A DNA stretch of 64,000 nt from Pezicula radicicola (taxonomy: Eukaryota > Ascomycota > Leotiomycetes > Helotiales > Dermateaceae), in assembly GCA_003008705.1 (NCBI GenBank), contig PDUO01000014.1, positions 1,106,742-1,170,741 on the forward strand, read 5' to 3'. The position numbers and the translations under genes were made by a program. Positions within the stretch are counted from its first letter, which is position 1. The number at the start of each line of letters is the position of its first letter. Below, in pieces: positions 10,540 to 20,998 of this stretch. Below the pieces are notes generated by a model that saw only the letters and a list, made by a program, of their open reading frames with translations, searched no databases and was not told where the DNA came from.

Positions 10540-12373
10540 TTACTGAATACAGAATATCGGGTTCCGATGGTCGAAAGTTGTTCACCAGAACGGCGTGCTA
10601 AGTGCTCAAAATGCTGTTCAAGGATTATTTGTCAGCAGGTCGCAGAAATCCGTGGGGATTCAGATCCCGGGCACATTAGGTATCCTCTATGGACGTCATA
10701 TCTTTCAGTACACTGTCTCTACAGCAAGAGCCTCAACTGAACGAAGGCCAACTTGGTACCTTTCCCGTAAAGGGCAGTGTCGACGTTGGTAATGAGTACG
10801 ACCAGGCTTACAATTTAGGCCCATTGCAGTCATATATAATGTAAGGAACTTTGATTTCGTGGATTTCTGTCTGTGTACACACAACCGAAGCAGAATCCCA
10901 CAGAATAAGCGAATGAATGCCGTTATCTCCATATATGTAGAGATACTTGAGATCCGCAGAAACTTTGTAGTCACACGGAACAAATCTGTCTCATCTTCGT
11001 TCACTCCACTATCTGGATCTACAAATCCAACTCTCTAATCATTGGACCTATGTTCATGATTGCGGATTTGACTCGCTACCTGCCGAACTAGCATTGCTTT
11101 AGTACTTCGTTGCTTACAAGGTAGCTCAAACCCCCTATATATTTTTTCTCTACAATTGTAGGTCTTGTTGTTGAATCTAAATTCAGCATATCTATGGTAT
11201 ACGAGAAGTACATGAAGCTCCTTGTCCTCGTACTCACTGTCCTTTCAACTTCCTGAGTATGCGTTGTAGTGGTAGTTAAAATCCGTAGGTAGTTACGTTT
11301 GAACACAACTCTCCTTTACTTTGTAAACTTTACCAAATTACCATTGTTTAAATTTACTTCCTTAAGGCCTATCCTTGCCTTTTAATATTAACGTTGCTCT
11401 ATCAAGATTAGATTCATCAGTCGCTGAGTGACTTACTTATTTGAGTAATTCGCTTGTTTTTTAACTTGCTTTGGAATTAAGCTACGGGTCCGACAACATA
11501 AGCTGTCAGCCGGAAATCAGGTGACTTTTGGACACGTTTTTAGCCCACTTTTTACGTGTATATATACCCCCTTTAGACCTTACTTTATTCTATAATCGAG
11601 TCATCCTTCAAAAGTCTAATACACTCAGTGTATGACTACTCGTATAATTCCACCCTAATATGTATCCATGTTACGTAGATGTGATACCGGAAAGCCTTCA
11701 ACTAAGAGCGAAAGCACACGTAAAGTTCTAGTGGTTGGAGGTTCTAGAGACGCCTTATGCTCAGTGTATTGAGATTCTGGTTGCTACAGCTTCGCAACTC
11801 AGTGTATGGTGTTAAATACCGACATATCCAAAATTCCAGCACAGAGCATGGTGGAGTGGGATGAACAAGAAGATGGAAACAAAGAGACAGTCGCCTAGTG
11901 GTGTTTACAAAGTAAAGGGGGGCCGCTAGGCTTGAAGCGAGAATAAGCGAGGTCTGATTTTGTAGTGGCATTTTTATATTCTCTGTCGCAATTGAAACTA
12001 GGTTGAAATCTAAAGAAGTACTACCTAGAGACACAATAATGTATTCGATTTATAGTTTGTAAGGGACGTTGAAATGTACCATATTTGTGGTACAGGCACT
12101 TGAATTTGCTCACTCTAGACGCCGGTTGAAGAGGAGACATTTGGTAAGGTCCTTGGTGGGTATGCTACATGGCTAGAGTTAGCTAAGCCAAGCTCTAACT
12201 TATTTTAGAGAACTTCTTCACCTATGATTACAGTGAAATCACTGTTAGAAAGCTACTATAGTAATATAAGGTTGTGTAGACGGGCTATAACGAGCCAATG
12301 GCGTTGTGAATGACTTTTGAATTAATACTTGATAAATAGTACCCTTAGGAATAACTCAGCGTAGGCGTCAAAG
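10540..12373. other. AT-rich gene-poor stretch, probably with decayed repeats
   Basis: About 1.8 kb without a supportable gene. Short open frames (for example 11744-12034 minus) lack recognisable domains. Base composition becomes clearly AT-rich from about 11100. The phrase CTCAGTGTAT recurs near 11624, 11759 and 11798, and the stretch around 11480-11600 looks like repeat-derived DNA, but I could not pair terminal repeats or target duplications. This could be a mutated retroelement remnant; the call is weak. Confidence 0.35.
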
Positions 12374-12833
12374 TCAGAAATATCTTCCCCTTCGGGCCTT
12401 CTCCAAATCCCTCTCTCGTATCAAGTTCCTTTCCTGTCCCACCAACTTCTCACCATCTCTCTTCTTGTCTAGATAATCGGCTCTAATCAGACCCACAGCT
12501 GCTATTAACAGAGCAATCCATGCAATAATTACGAAGATAATCTGGGAAAGGGAGCTTTTATCAGTTGCAGAGACGTAGTAGACCGTGCAGTTCACTTACA
12601 GTCGCTGATCCAACATCAGAATTAGCCCGTTGTGTGTTGTGGCTTGCCTGGTAAGATTGTGGTTGGTTTATTTCTGTGAGCATTCTCCCCGTTGAATTTC
12701 GCATCCAACCAAGCATCATGCCGCGTTCTTTAATGAACTCTGGGATATCAACCTCTAGTACATGTGCGACGATCTTGTTATATACAACTTCTAACCGATG
12801 CGGCACAATTTCGCGATGAAGTAAATCTTCCAT
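12374..12833 (-). CDS. Small hypothetical membrane protein, two exons
   Basis: I do not recognise a family. Exon 1 (12833-12600) and exon 2 (12541-12374) are joined through a 58-base phase-0 intron (GTAAGT..CCCAG) to give 133 aa. Residues 1-60 look soluble and helical (MEDLLHREIVPHRLEVV). Residues about 79-98 form one strongly hydrophobic segment (IIFVIIAWIALLIAAVGLI). It is followed by a highly charged tail rich in Lys/Arg/Glu (RNLIRERDLEKARRGRYF). This suggests a single-pass or tail-anchored protein with a basic cytosolic end. It sits isolated in AT-rich DNA next to the GARS locus. Clean splice sites and an open frame on both sides support a real gene, but a lineage-specific or dying gene is possible. 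Confidence 0.55.
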
Positions 12834-13648
12834 GATTGTAAAGATTGGATTGTATTGTGTTGCGGAATTATTTTGCGCTGCTAGGTATTGTGACTACTAA
12901 CAAGCAATAGAATAAATACTTTGCGTGTGGTTTTTAGAAAAACTAAGGATAGTGTGGTTAATCTCACTTAAAATTTGCTAGCTACAATGCTAATTTAAGA
13001 TTGCTCTAGGTAAAGCACTAGGAGCCCTGACTTGGGACCATCTCGGTCTATGATTGTGCTAATTATGAGCATACTAAGGAAAGGTCTCCCTATCACGACG
13101 TTAACGTAAATTTTACCTAGCTTATTACTGCTTGCATTGCAGCCTAATCTAGTTCTAAAATAACAAAACATAACGAATTGTATAAACATACAGTGCCTTA
13201 TCCTCAACTCGAAAATGTAAATAAAAGGTTTTCGCTTGTAGAAAACTCCAGAGCCAAGGAGTCCCACGGTTGAGTACTTATTTAACCACTAAAACTAAGG
13301 CAGCATTTTGAGCAGCGCTAGGAGATCGATTAGTCTAATTTTGATTACAAGTGCAGTTTACTTGGTAATTGTTTTCTCAGGGGTTTGTTCATATAAAATA
13401 CGAGGTTCAGATGTAAACTTAAAATTTTCAACTTCCTTCTCAGGAATCTGCAATGGGAGTGTTTGTGAGGAGTATTGATACTAAGTTACGTGGGAAATAG
13501 ATGTTCTATTCTGTGAAAATCAAGAAAATCCAATATGCTAATTGGCATACCTCTATGGTAAAGCAATGAAGTAAGACGTCTAATTCAGATCTAGTCATTA
13601 TCTCCATTCATAAACCAAGCGCTCTGTATAGGTCAATAGTCTGTATAA
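12834..13648. other. AT-rich gap containing a GARS gene relic
   Basis: Mostly non-coding. A decayed GARS fragment lies at about 13025-13115 (separate entry). On the minus strand, about 13460-13370, a short open stretch (EVENFKFTSEPRILYEQ) follows a good acceptor-like sequence (CCATTGCAG) and ends in a stop. It could be an orphan exon, but no upstream partner was found. Confidence 0.4.
13025..13115 (-). pseudogene. Relic of a fourth GARS (PurD-like) gene
   Basis: The minus strand encodes STIIDRDGP preceded by VVIGRPFLSM, which aligns with copy B GMIIDREGP preceded by VAIGTPFIGV. The DNA itself aligns without gaps to copy B near 17640-17715 at roughly three quarters identity by eye. The match reaches into the intron side of the copy B splice acceptor (TAACGTNGNGATAG). 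The conserved continuation (xxDVRFGDPE) is lost and no long frame remains. It is therefore a genomic duplicate that has decayed, not a processed copy. Confidence 0.6.
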
Positions 13649-15145
13649 TCATAGCTTATGATTAGAAGAGACAAACCTTCTTCCAATATCAGTTCGAAAG
13701 TAGATATCTCGAAATGAAATCGCCTTGACTCCTTTATATACGGCTTTAACAGCCTCCTCTAAGGTGTCTGCTATTGCAGATACTGCAAAAACCCGACCGC
13801 CAGATGTCTTCAGGTTTCTTCCATCATAAGTCGTTCCTGCGTGGAATATGATTGTTCCTAAAAGGAGTTAGTATATTTAAGACCCAAAATACTTTTGCAC
13901 TTTAGAAAGAGTGACGTTCCTTCTTCAACAGAGCCAAGCTTAATTTCATAACCTATCTTATATGAAGTTGGATACCCTTTTGAGGCAACCACAACATTAG
14001 CTGCACATTTGTTTAGGAATTCGAACTTGACTTCGTTCAAACGATGCTCAACAGAAGCATTCGCAATCTCTGCCAAGTCCGAATCAGGTGTTAACAAGGG
14101 GAAAAGTATCTGCGCTTCTGGGTCTCCAAAACGAACGTTGTATTCCAAGTTCTTGGGTCCTTCTGCTGTCATGATAACACCGATACATATCATTCCCACA
14201 AAGATGTTTCCTGTATTTTAAGAATTAGCGGCCGACCATGTAAAGCAGGTTGGCAATATTGGCCCATACCTTCTTCACGCATCCCGTCTATGGTTGGCTT
14301 AAGGACCTTATCGTGGATCTCCTGCATTTGTGCGATAGAACATAATGGTGTAGGGGCATAGCAACCCATTCCACCAGTATTGGGCCCAGTATTTCCGTTG
14401 TAAACTCGCTGATGATCTTGGCCAGAAGGGAAGGCTCTAATATTGTAGCCGTCGCTACATATTCCGATACTTATCTCATCTCCAATTAGAAGCTCTTCAA
14501 TAACGACCTCGTTACCAGCCTCTCCAAAATCTTTGTTTATCATGAAACTCTCGAGGCCTGATATAGCATCTTCTTTAGAAGTTGGCATTAGTACACCTTT
14601 GCCGGCTGCAAGTCCTGACGCCTTTATAACTATTGAATAATCAATAGTCTCAACATAGGCTTTTGCGGTAGTGAAATCATCGAAGGTACGATAAGATGCC
14701 GTAGGTATACTGTGGCGACGCATAAAGTTCTTTGCGAAAACTTTAGACCCTTCTAAGGCAGCTGCGGCTTTTGAAGGCCCGAAGCATGCAATGTCAACTG
14801 TTGATAGTCAGTGTTAGCCAAGTCCATAGAGAGAGCCAAAACATATGTGATTTGTAGCAGACCCGCTTTGAAGTTATCACAGATTCCAGCAACTAGAGGC
14901 CCTTCTGAGCTCGGTATGACCAGATTGATTCTATGCTTAAGAGCAAAGGATATTATGGCATCGGTGTCATTCAAGCTGATATTGGCGTTCGTGGTCTTGG
15001 ACAATCCAGTTGCTGTTCCTGCATTACCGGGCACAACAGTGATACATTCTACCAGCGGTGACTGGTTGAGTTTCCAAGCAAATGCATGTTCTCTACCACC
15101 ACTTCCCAGTAGGAGAATTCGAAACGTGGCTGTAAAAGATGACAT
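13649..15145 (-). CDS. Stand-alone GARS (phosphoribosylamine-glycine ligase-like), copy A
   Basis: ATP-grasp enzyme of the PurD/GARS family, whose classical member joins phosphoribosylamine and glycine using ATP. Proposed exons are 15145-14863, 14797-14270, 14210-13893 and 13857-13649 (about 445 aa). The N-domain loop GSGGREHAFAWKL and PGNAGT are intact. The ATP-grasp core shows VIKASGLAAGKGV, VVIEELLIGDE, QDHQRVYNGNTGPNTGGMG and the metal-ligand region EYNVRFGDPE. The C-domain has HAGTTYDGR and YFRTDIG. There is no AIRS domain after it, unlike fungal ADE5,7. The third intron is a problem. The only in-frame donor gives a 35-base intron; a normal 58-base intron (donor at 13915) would shift the frame. 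Either an unusually short intron or a damaged gene is possible. Product and substrate are unknown. Confidence 0.75.
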
Positions 15146-15794
15146 ATTGATTCACTCGTTAGGCCTACACTAGGGAAGTTAGTTAACAGACAATTGAGCT
15201 ACTCTGGCCAGACTTGAGCATAATTTATAGAGATCACTGACTGAAATAGGCAGACCAAGTTAAACTTTTTAGCTGTCTTTGGTGGAAAATTTTATTGCAG
15301 CGCGAAGTATAAACTGACAGGCATAGCTCAAAATTTCGCAAATATATCTTTGGTCAAAAGAGGTTGCAGTGACCTTGGAGGATTGCTTGGCGAAGTAACC
15401 CGTTGTATAATAACACAGCAGCTTGACAACGTGAAGGTTACCTAGGGACAAGAATGGATTACTGGGGAAGCTGCATATGTTGTGGAAGGTGTCAGGTATA
15501 GGCACACGACTGTTTCTTATCATTGACTTGGTTCTTACATTCCGATTGTGTTATAAGTGACACCTATCCATGTTCGTTTCGACATCTTTTAAGCCTATGG
15601 CAACTAGCCAGCATTCGTCCTTTTGAACTTGCCGATGAATTGGGTCATGTGGAGGCTCAGTCAAAATATAGCTGTTGTAACATGTCACCACTAGTCCCTC
15701 CCCCTGTACCTATCTCGAGTCCATACCCAGCTTCTGACGAACTCCAGTTCTAGTGACTATCGACTAGAATTTAGCCACTACTTTCTCTAGGATA
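15146..15794. promoter_or_regulatory. Divergent gap between GARS copy A and the PLP-enzyme gene
   Basis: A 649-base gap between outward-facing starts, so it should hold both promoters. Two open frames of 76-84 codons (15269-15523 minus, 15523-15753 plus) overlap it but have no recognisable domain and are treated as chance. No known transcription factor site was identified with confidence. Confidence 0.4.
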
Positions 15795-16939
15795 ATGATG
15801 ACTCCATTCACAGATCTCACTCAAAAAATGATATACGACGCTTATTTAAATATATGCTCAGTTGTTACATGTACACCTGCAATGCAATACAGACAATTTT
15901 TCAAAGCCGAATCTTCTGCTCTCAAACTGTTGGATACAGTGTTTGAAAGTCAAGGCAGTTCTGCACACAATTTTGAGTTATTTCTCAAATGCGAAAATCT
16001 CGAGAAGTCAGGGTCGTTTAAATTTCGTGGTGCAATGTATTCTTTACGCACTAAGTCTGACGAGGTACTCAAAAAGGGAGTCATTTCGTATAGCACTGGT
16101 AAGAGTCTTCACGTCTAATTCAATTTCAGGAAGGTTTGTTAAATATTCAATTTTAGGGAATCATGCATCTGCCCTTGCTCTAGCTGCCAAAATTATGTCT
16201 ACCGAGAGAGGTTTTCATATACCAACCACCGTCGTCATGCCCTGGGCTGCAGAGCTGTCGAAAGTCTTTAGTGCGGAGACTCACGGAGCTACTGTACTGC
16301 AACATGGCAATACTCTCACAGAATCCAAGGAGATGGCAATTGATCTTGCAAATACATCCGGAGCGTCACTGATTTCACCAACCGATGATCTAGAAATTGT
16401 TCTCGGTCAAGGCACAGTAATGTTAGAGTTTGAGCAGCAGATCATAGATATGGGAGAGAATGATCTTGACGTTGTGATCCTGCCATGCGGTGGAGGGACT
16501 TCTGGCGGGAGCCTCAATCTTCGCGAAGGAATTGCCAATCAAGATTTTGGGATCAGAGCCTCAGAAAGGCGGCCCAAATCTATCTCAAGGAATTGCTGAG
16601 GGAGAAGTAATCCCCAGCTTTAATTTGGATACTATTGCAGACGGCCTGCGGTCTCCCATTAGTCCCCGCAATTGGTCACTTTTGAGCCGACAGGACTATG
16701 TCTCTCACATCTATTCCGTGACTGAGGAACAGATAAAGTCCACGTTAAAAATCTTTATGGACTCTTCAGAACAACTCATTGAGCCTAGTTCTGCTGTTCC
16801 ACTGGCCGTGGTCTTGTACAATGCAACGTTCCACCGGCATTTTTTTCGCTGTGGCTCTCGATGCCGGATTGGGGTAGTTCTGAGTGGGGGCAACACAACC
16901 GCCAAACGAATCTCAGAGTTATTAGATGGTATGACGTGA
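15795..16939 (+). pseudogene. Fold-type II PLP enzyme (serine racemase/threonine dehydratase-like) with a frameshift
   Basis: Related to serine racemase and serine/threonine dehydratases. Exon 1 is 15795-16098; exon 2 starts at 16157 after a 58-base intron. The PLP lysine motif SGSFKFRGA and the SxGNHA loop (YSTGNHASALALAAK) are intact. The central part TTVVMPWAAELSKV matches the family. At about 16491-16498 the frame shifts. The conserved glycine loop should read CGGGGLLAG, but CGGG ends one frame and EGLLAGASIFAKEL continues in the next, as if one G were missing from a G run. Downstream, KILGSEPQKGGPNLSQGI to GVVLSGGN runs to a stop at 16937-16939 in the second frame. The loop binds the PLP phosphate, so an uncorrected shift would abolish function. 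A sequencing error is the main alternative. It lies between two GARS genes. Confidence 0.72.
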
Positions 16940-17173
16940 GTTGGGTGAGTTTTAAACATGGAAGTTGTCTATCTTATGTTCGTGTGTTCCATGGTTTAAT
17001 GAACAATATATTTGTCCCAAACGGCCCGCTTATTTTTGACGTGAATGAAATTCGACAGCTCGTGGTATTTCAAAATATTATCCAACTCGGTACCAAGTCC
17101 AAGCACCGTGGACAGCATCAGCAATTCAGTCTTCGTAGTTAACGTCTTAGAATATCCCCTTGTCAACTCTCAA

Positions 17174-18603
17174 CTACAGGACTCCGATATCTGTCCTAAA
17201 GTACAACTCTTCAAACTGTGCTATCTTAACAGCCTTATAAGCAAGACCAGAGGCCTCTTCTAGAGAACCTCCAGTGGCAGAAAATGTGAGCACACGACCT
17301 CTAGTAGAGCGGAGTTGACCATCAACTTTGTTTGTGCCCCCGTGAAATAGAAAAGTATCTGTATACAAGATCAGAAAGGTATTGCTACTAACCAGCTTTC
17401 TTACTCACTATCTGGGGCAGCCGACATGTCCAAGTGGATTGACTTTCCAACTTTGACTGCGCCTGGATACCCTTTGACACAAAGTACAACCGCAGCACAG
17501 GACATTTTCTTCATGGAAATTTTAACTGTGTCTAACGTTTTACCAATACATGCTAACATAATACTTGCCAGGTCGTTATTTAGCAGTGGTAGTAGTGACT
17601 GAACTTCAGGATCACCAAATCGGACATCGTAGTCTATAACCTTAGGACCCTCTCGGTCTATTATCATGCCAATGCTAAGCACACCGATAAAAGGAGTTCC
17701 TATCGCAACGTTAGGTAATAAAGACAACAGCTCTATAATACCAGGAACATACCATCGTTCCTTATTCCCTGAATAGTTGGCCCAATAATGGTTCTTTCGA
17801 TAATGCTCAATATATAAGCAGGAACACCGGTAGGAGAAAATCTTCCCATGCCGCCTGTATTGGCTCCCTTGCCTCCGTTTTGGAGCGTTTTGTAGCCTCG
17901 GACCGAGGAAAGGACCTTAAACGAGCAGCCGTCGCTAAATGCTACGACAGTCAATTCTTGACCAACAACTGCCTCTTCGATCACTACTGTTGTCCCGGAT
18001 TCTCCGTACAACCCATTCACCATGAAATCCTTTAGGGCGACAAGACCTTCTTGCTTATTCTTAGCAACTGTGACTCCTTTGCTCCCTGTTAGTCCAGATG
18101 CTTTTACAACGACATCAAATCTGGCATCATCTATACACGCCTTAGCTTCATGATAGTCATAGAACGAAGAGCTGTTGGGACAGGGAATTCCATGGCGGCG
18201 CATAAATTTACTGGCGAATTCTTTGGATCCTTCGAGTTGCGCGGCTGCCTTTCCTGGCCCGAAAAAAGGTATTCCCACTGCAGAGGTTACTTTACATATC
18301 GAAATAGGCTGGAAGGTTTCCCTCACCATTTTCAAAGAGCTCTCCCATACCATCAATCAAGGGTTTCTCGGTGCTTGGTGCAACTAGATTGATTTCTTCA
18401 AACAAAGCGAACCGGACGAGGGCCATGTAATCATGGGGATTAATGCAGGTGACATTTCGGGTCTTAGGCAATGATTCTGTGCCGCCATTTCCGGGACAGA
18501 CATAAATCGCTTGTACTAGAGCACTGCAGCTGAGTTTCCAGGCAATAGCATGCTCTCTACCGCCGTCCCCAAGCAGAAGTATACGCAGATATTCCGGTCC
18601 CAT
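17174..18603 (-). CDS. Stand-alone GARS-like ATP-grasp protein, divergent copy B
   Basis: Second of three tandem GARS paralogs. Exons are 18603-18327, 18277-17753, 17699-17409 and 17358-17174 (425 aa), with all three introns in phase 1 at the same places as copies A and C. I use ATG 18603 (MGPEYLRILLLGDGG); the longer frame begins with TTG. The N-domain loop GDGGREHAIAWKL and the fold-defining segments are kept. Several active-site stretches differ. AAGKGV is TGSKGV, the PPAQDHKR region reads SVRGYKTLQ, and the metal-ligand segment ExN before RFGDPE is DYD. The C-domain keeps HGGT and YFRTDIG. It is open from end to end, so it is under some constraint or recent. I infer changed or lost catalysis rather than purine synthesis. 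Confidence 0.82.
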
Positions 18604-19145
18604 TCCTTGCGTGAGTTGTGTCGAATTGGCACAAGTATCAAAGTGCAGCAAAGAGAAAAGTCAACCCAGAACAATCCGTAATCACAAGGCTTCTAATGAT
18701 AATATTCACTTCTGGTTAGTTACGATGCAATTCGTTGTTTGACAATCTGCCAAAAGTGTGGTAAATGCCAGCAACAACCCGGATATTTCCCTACTACTTT
18801 CCAACAGTTGCCTGACTAAAATTTTCTTGTGAGTAGATGACCCTGCGGGTTAGCACGAATGGCGCCCCTGTTTATCAGAAAATAGTTAGTGTTCTACATG
18901 TCCAATGTGTGATCGGGTTGACCACTTGTATAACATCGCAAGAGACTAGACACCCGAAAATGTGACAGCTTTTTATTCAGGTGCGAATATTTGTAGTTTC
19001 ACAACATCGATTGCTTATTCTAATTCGTGGGGAAATTTTCTGTCCTTCTTTAATTGCCGAGTATGAATAAGACTACAACTTGAAGCTCAGAGCAGTGCAC
19101 TAAAAATATGTAAGGATAAGTCGCCCTAGAGACCTTCAGGAGAAC
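18604..19145. other. Gap between GARS copies B and C
   Basis: 542 bases of AT-rich, non-coding DNA between two genes on the same strand. It should contain the copy C 3' UTR side near 19145 and the copy B promoter near 18604. No open frame or repeat was recognised. The copy C stop codon lies inside a donor-like GGTAAGT, so a further 3' exon in this gap cannot be excluded. Confidence 0.4.
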
Positions 19146-20672
19146 TTACCGATGAGCAATGTCTCGTCTGTAAAACATCCCTTCGAAATGGACAAGAGAT
19201 ACACCGGTGTAAGCAAGTTTAACAGCTTCCTCAAGTGAGTCTGCAGTCGCACAAACTGCCATCACACGCCCCCCAGAAGTTACCAAAGAGCCGTCTTCCG
19301 ATAATCTTGTGCCTGCGTGGAACAAATTGAGAGATCCATTCAAATCTACTGGATATGTTAGCCAATACATTGGTTCAGATAACGACGAAGATGCAGACCA
19401 TGTAAGGTTTCTCTTGCTTTTATCTCAATCTTTATGCCTTGAGTATAGGGGCCTGGGTAACCACCCGATGAAATGACCACAACAGCGCTTGATTTATCAT
19501 CCATCACAATCTCCCTTTCGTGCAGACGACCTTCCACGCACGCTACCATTAGTTCGGCAAGATCTGTCTTTGTGCTAATCAGTGGAAGCAAAGTCTGTGT
19601 TTCTGGGTCTCCGAATCGAGCATTATATTCAAGAGTTTTGGGCCCAGACTTGGTGAGCATTATGCCAGTGAAAAGCAAGCCAACAAAAGGGATTCCTAAG
19701 AGAATTTGATCAGGAACGTATCTTGACAAAATCAAGCCCTAAAGAAGAAATGCGTACCTTCTTTCCTTAAGCCATCAAAGGTAGGTTTCAGAATGAGTTC
19801 ATTGATTTCTTGCAGCGTAGACTCGAAGGCAATCTTGGTGGGAGCGTAGCAGCCCATTCCTCCAGTATTTGCGCCGATATCTCCATCAAATATTCTTTTG
19901 TGGTCCTGCGCAGGCGGCATAGATTTGAAAGTCGTTCCATCACTAAATGTTAAGATGCTTAATTCGTCTCCTTCCAAGTATTCCTCGATGACAACTTCTG
20001 CACCAGCAGCACCAAATTTGCGATCGAGCATGATTTCCCTTAGTGCTTGGTGCGTCTCTTCTGGTGTCTCCGGAAGTACCACGCCCTTGCCTGCAGCGAG
20101 ACCTGACGCTTTGATTACAACCCTGTGTGAAACTGAATCTACGTAGTCCTTCGCAGACTCGTAATCTGTAAAATTTCGGTATTCAGCCGTAGGAATATTA
20201 TGGCGAGCCATAAAGTCCTTCGAGAACGCTTTCGAGCCTTCGAGCTGGGCAGTTTCTTTCGTGGGAGCAAAACATGGGATTTTTGCTGCCGAAGAGTCAG
20301 CTACTAATCCAAGAGTCCTTGACCTCAGCACTCCCAGAGTACATCTAATAAACGCATGTCAGACTACATAGTCTTGAGGAAATACGAACCTGCACGGAAG
20401 AAACCCTCGATCCCATCTACAACAGGAACATCTGGTCCAGGAATAACCAAATTGATCCTTAATTCCTCAGCAATTTTGACAAGATCTGAATGATTGTTCT
20501 CGCTAGCCCCTTCGACGTTGGATACTTTATCCATTCCTGCTGCAGTTCCACCGTTTCCCGGAGCCACAAAAATATGCTCAACTCGTGCAGACTGACTGAG
20601 TTTCCAAGCAATAGCACTCTCCCGTCCACCTCTACCTATCAATAAGATCCGTAGCCTAGAAAGTGCCGACAT
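19146..20672 (-). CDS. Stand-alone GARS (phosphoribosylamine-glycine ligase-like), copy C
   Basis: Third tandem GARS paralog and the closest of the three to the canonical enzyme in its ATP-grasp core. Exons are 20672-20390, 20285-19758, 19695-19399 and 19348-19146 (436 aa). The introns are phase 1, at the same positions as in A and B; intron 1 is longer (104 bases). Core motifs are intact: VIKASGLAAGKGV, VVIEEYLEGDELS, PPAQDHKRIFDGDIGANT, GGMGCYAPT and EYNARFGDPETQ. One difference lies in the N-domain loop, where GREHA is GRESA. The C-domain reads LFHAGTRLSEDG and ends FYRRDIAHR. No AIRS domain follows. Probably an active amine-amino acid ligase of GARS chemistry; whether it serves purines or an accessory product is unknown. 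Confidence 0.82.
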
Positions 20673-20998
20673 AATGTATTGAGACGCTAGTGTGTCAAGT
20701 GCAATTTCACGATCTGAAATATTTCGTGTGTGCGGTTCTGTCCAGACTTATGTTGTGGAACCCAGTCAGGGTTTCGTTAGGCTTTTATATCCATTGGGCA
20801 ATGATGGTTGCGTGCTAGTCATTGTAGCCTGTTTCTAAGCCCTTACTAACTGTGTATCCTGCTAAAATTTAGTCTAATAACCAATTTTTTTTAGTAGATT
20901 TCCAGGCGAAAATACTCTAGTTATCACAGCATTTCGACGACAACAAGCAAATTATCCAAAATTATTCCAACTCGAGTCCGTTTGAGTGGAAACCAAAC
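20673..20998. other. Gap upstream of GARS copy C
   Basis: 326 AT-rich bases between the copy C start and the stop codon of the HD-domain gene, on the same strand. It must hold the copy C promoter and the HD gene 3' UTR. No other signal was seen. Confidence 0.4.

Noticed and set aside
11744..12034. 96-codon minus-strand frame, possibly an LTR or transposon remnant
   Set aside because: No reverse transcriptase, integrase or transposase motif and no paired terminal repeats could be found.
15269..15753. Two adjacent frames of 84 and 76 codons between GARS copy A and the PLP gene, considered as an extra cluster gene
   Set aside because: Opposite strands, no domain, and they occupy the expected promoter space.
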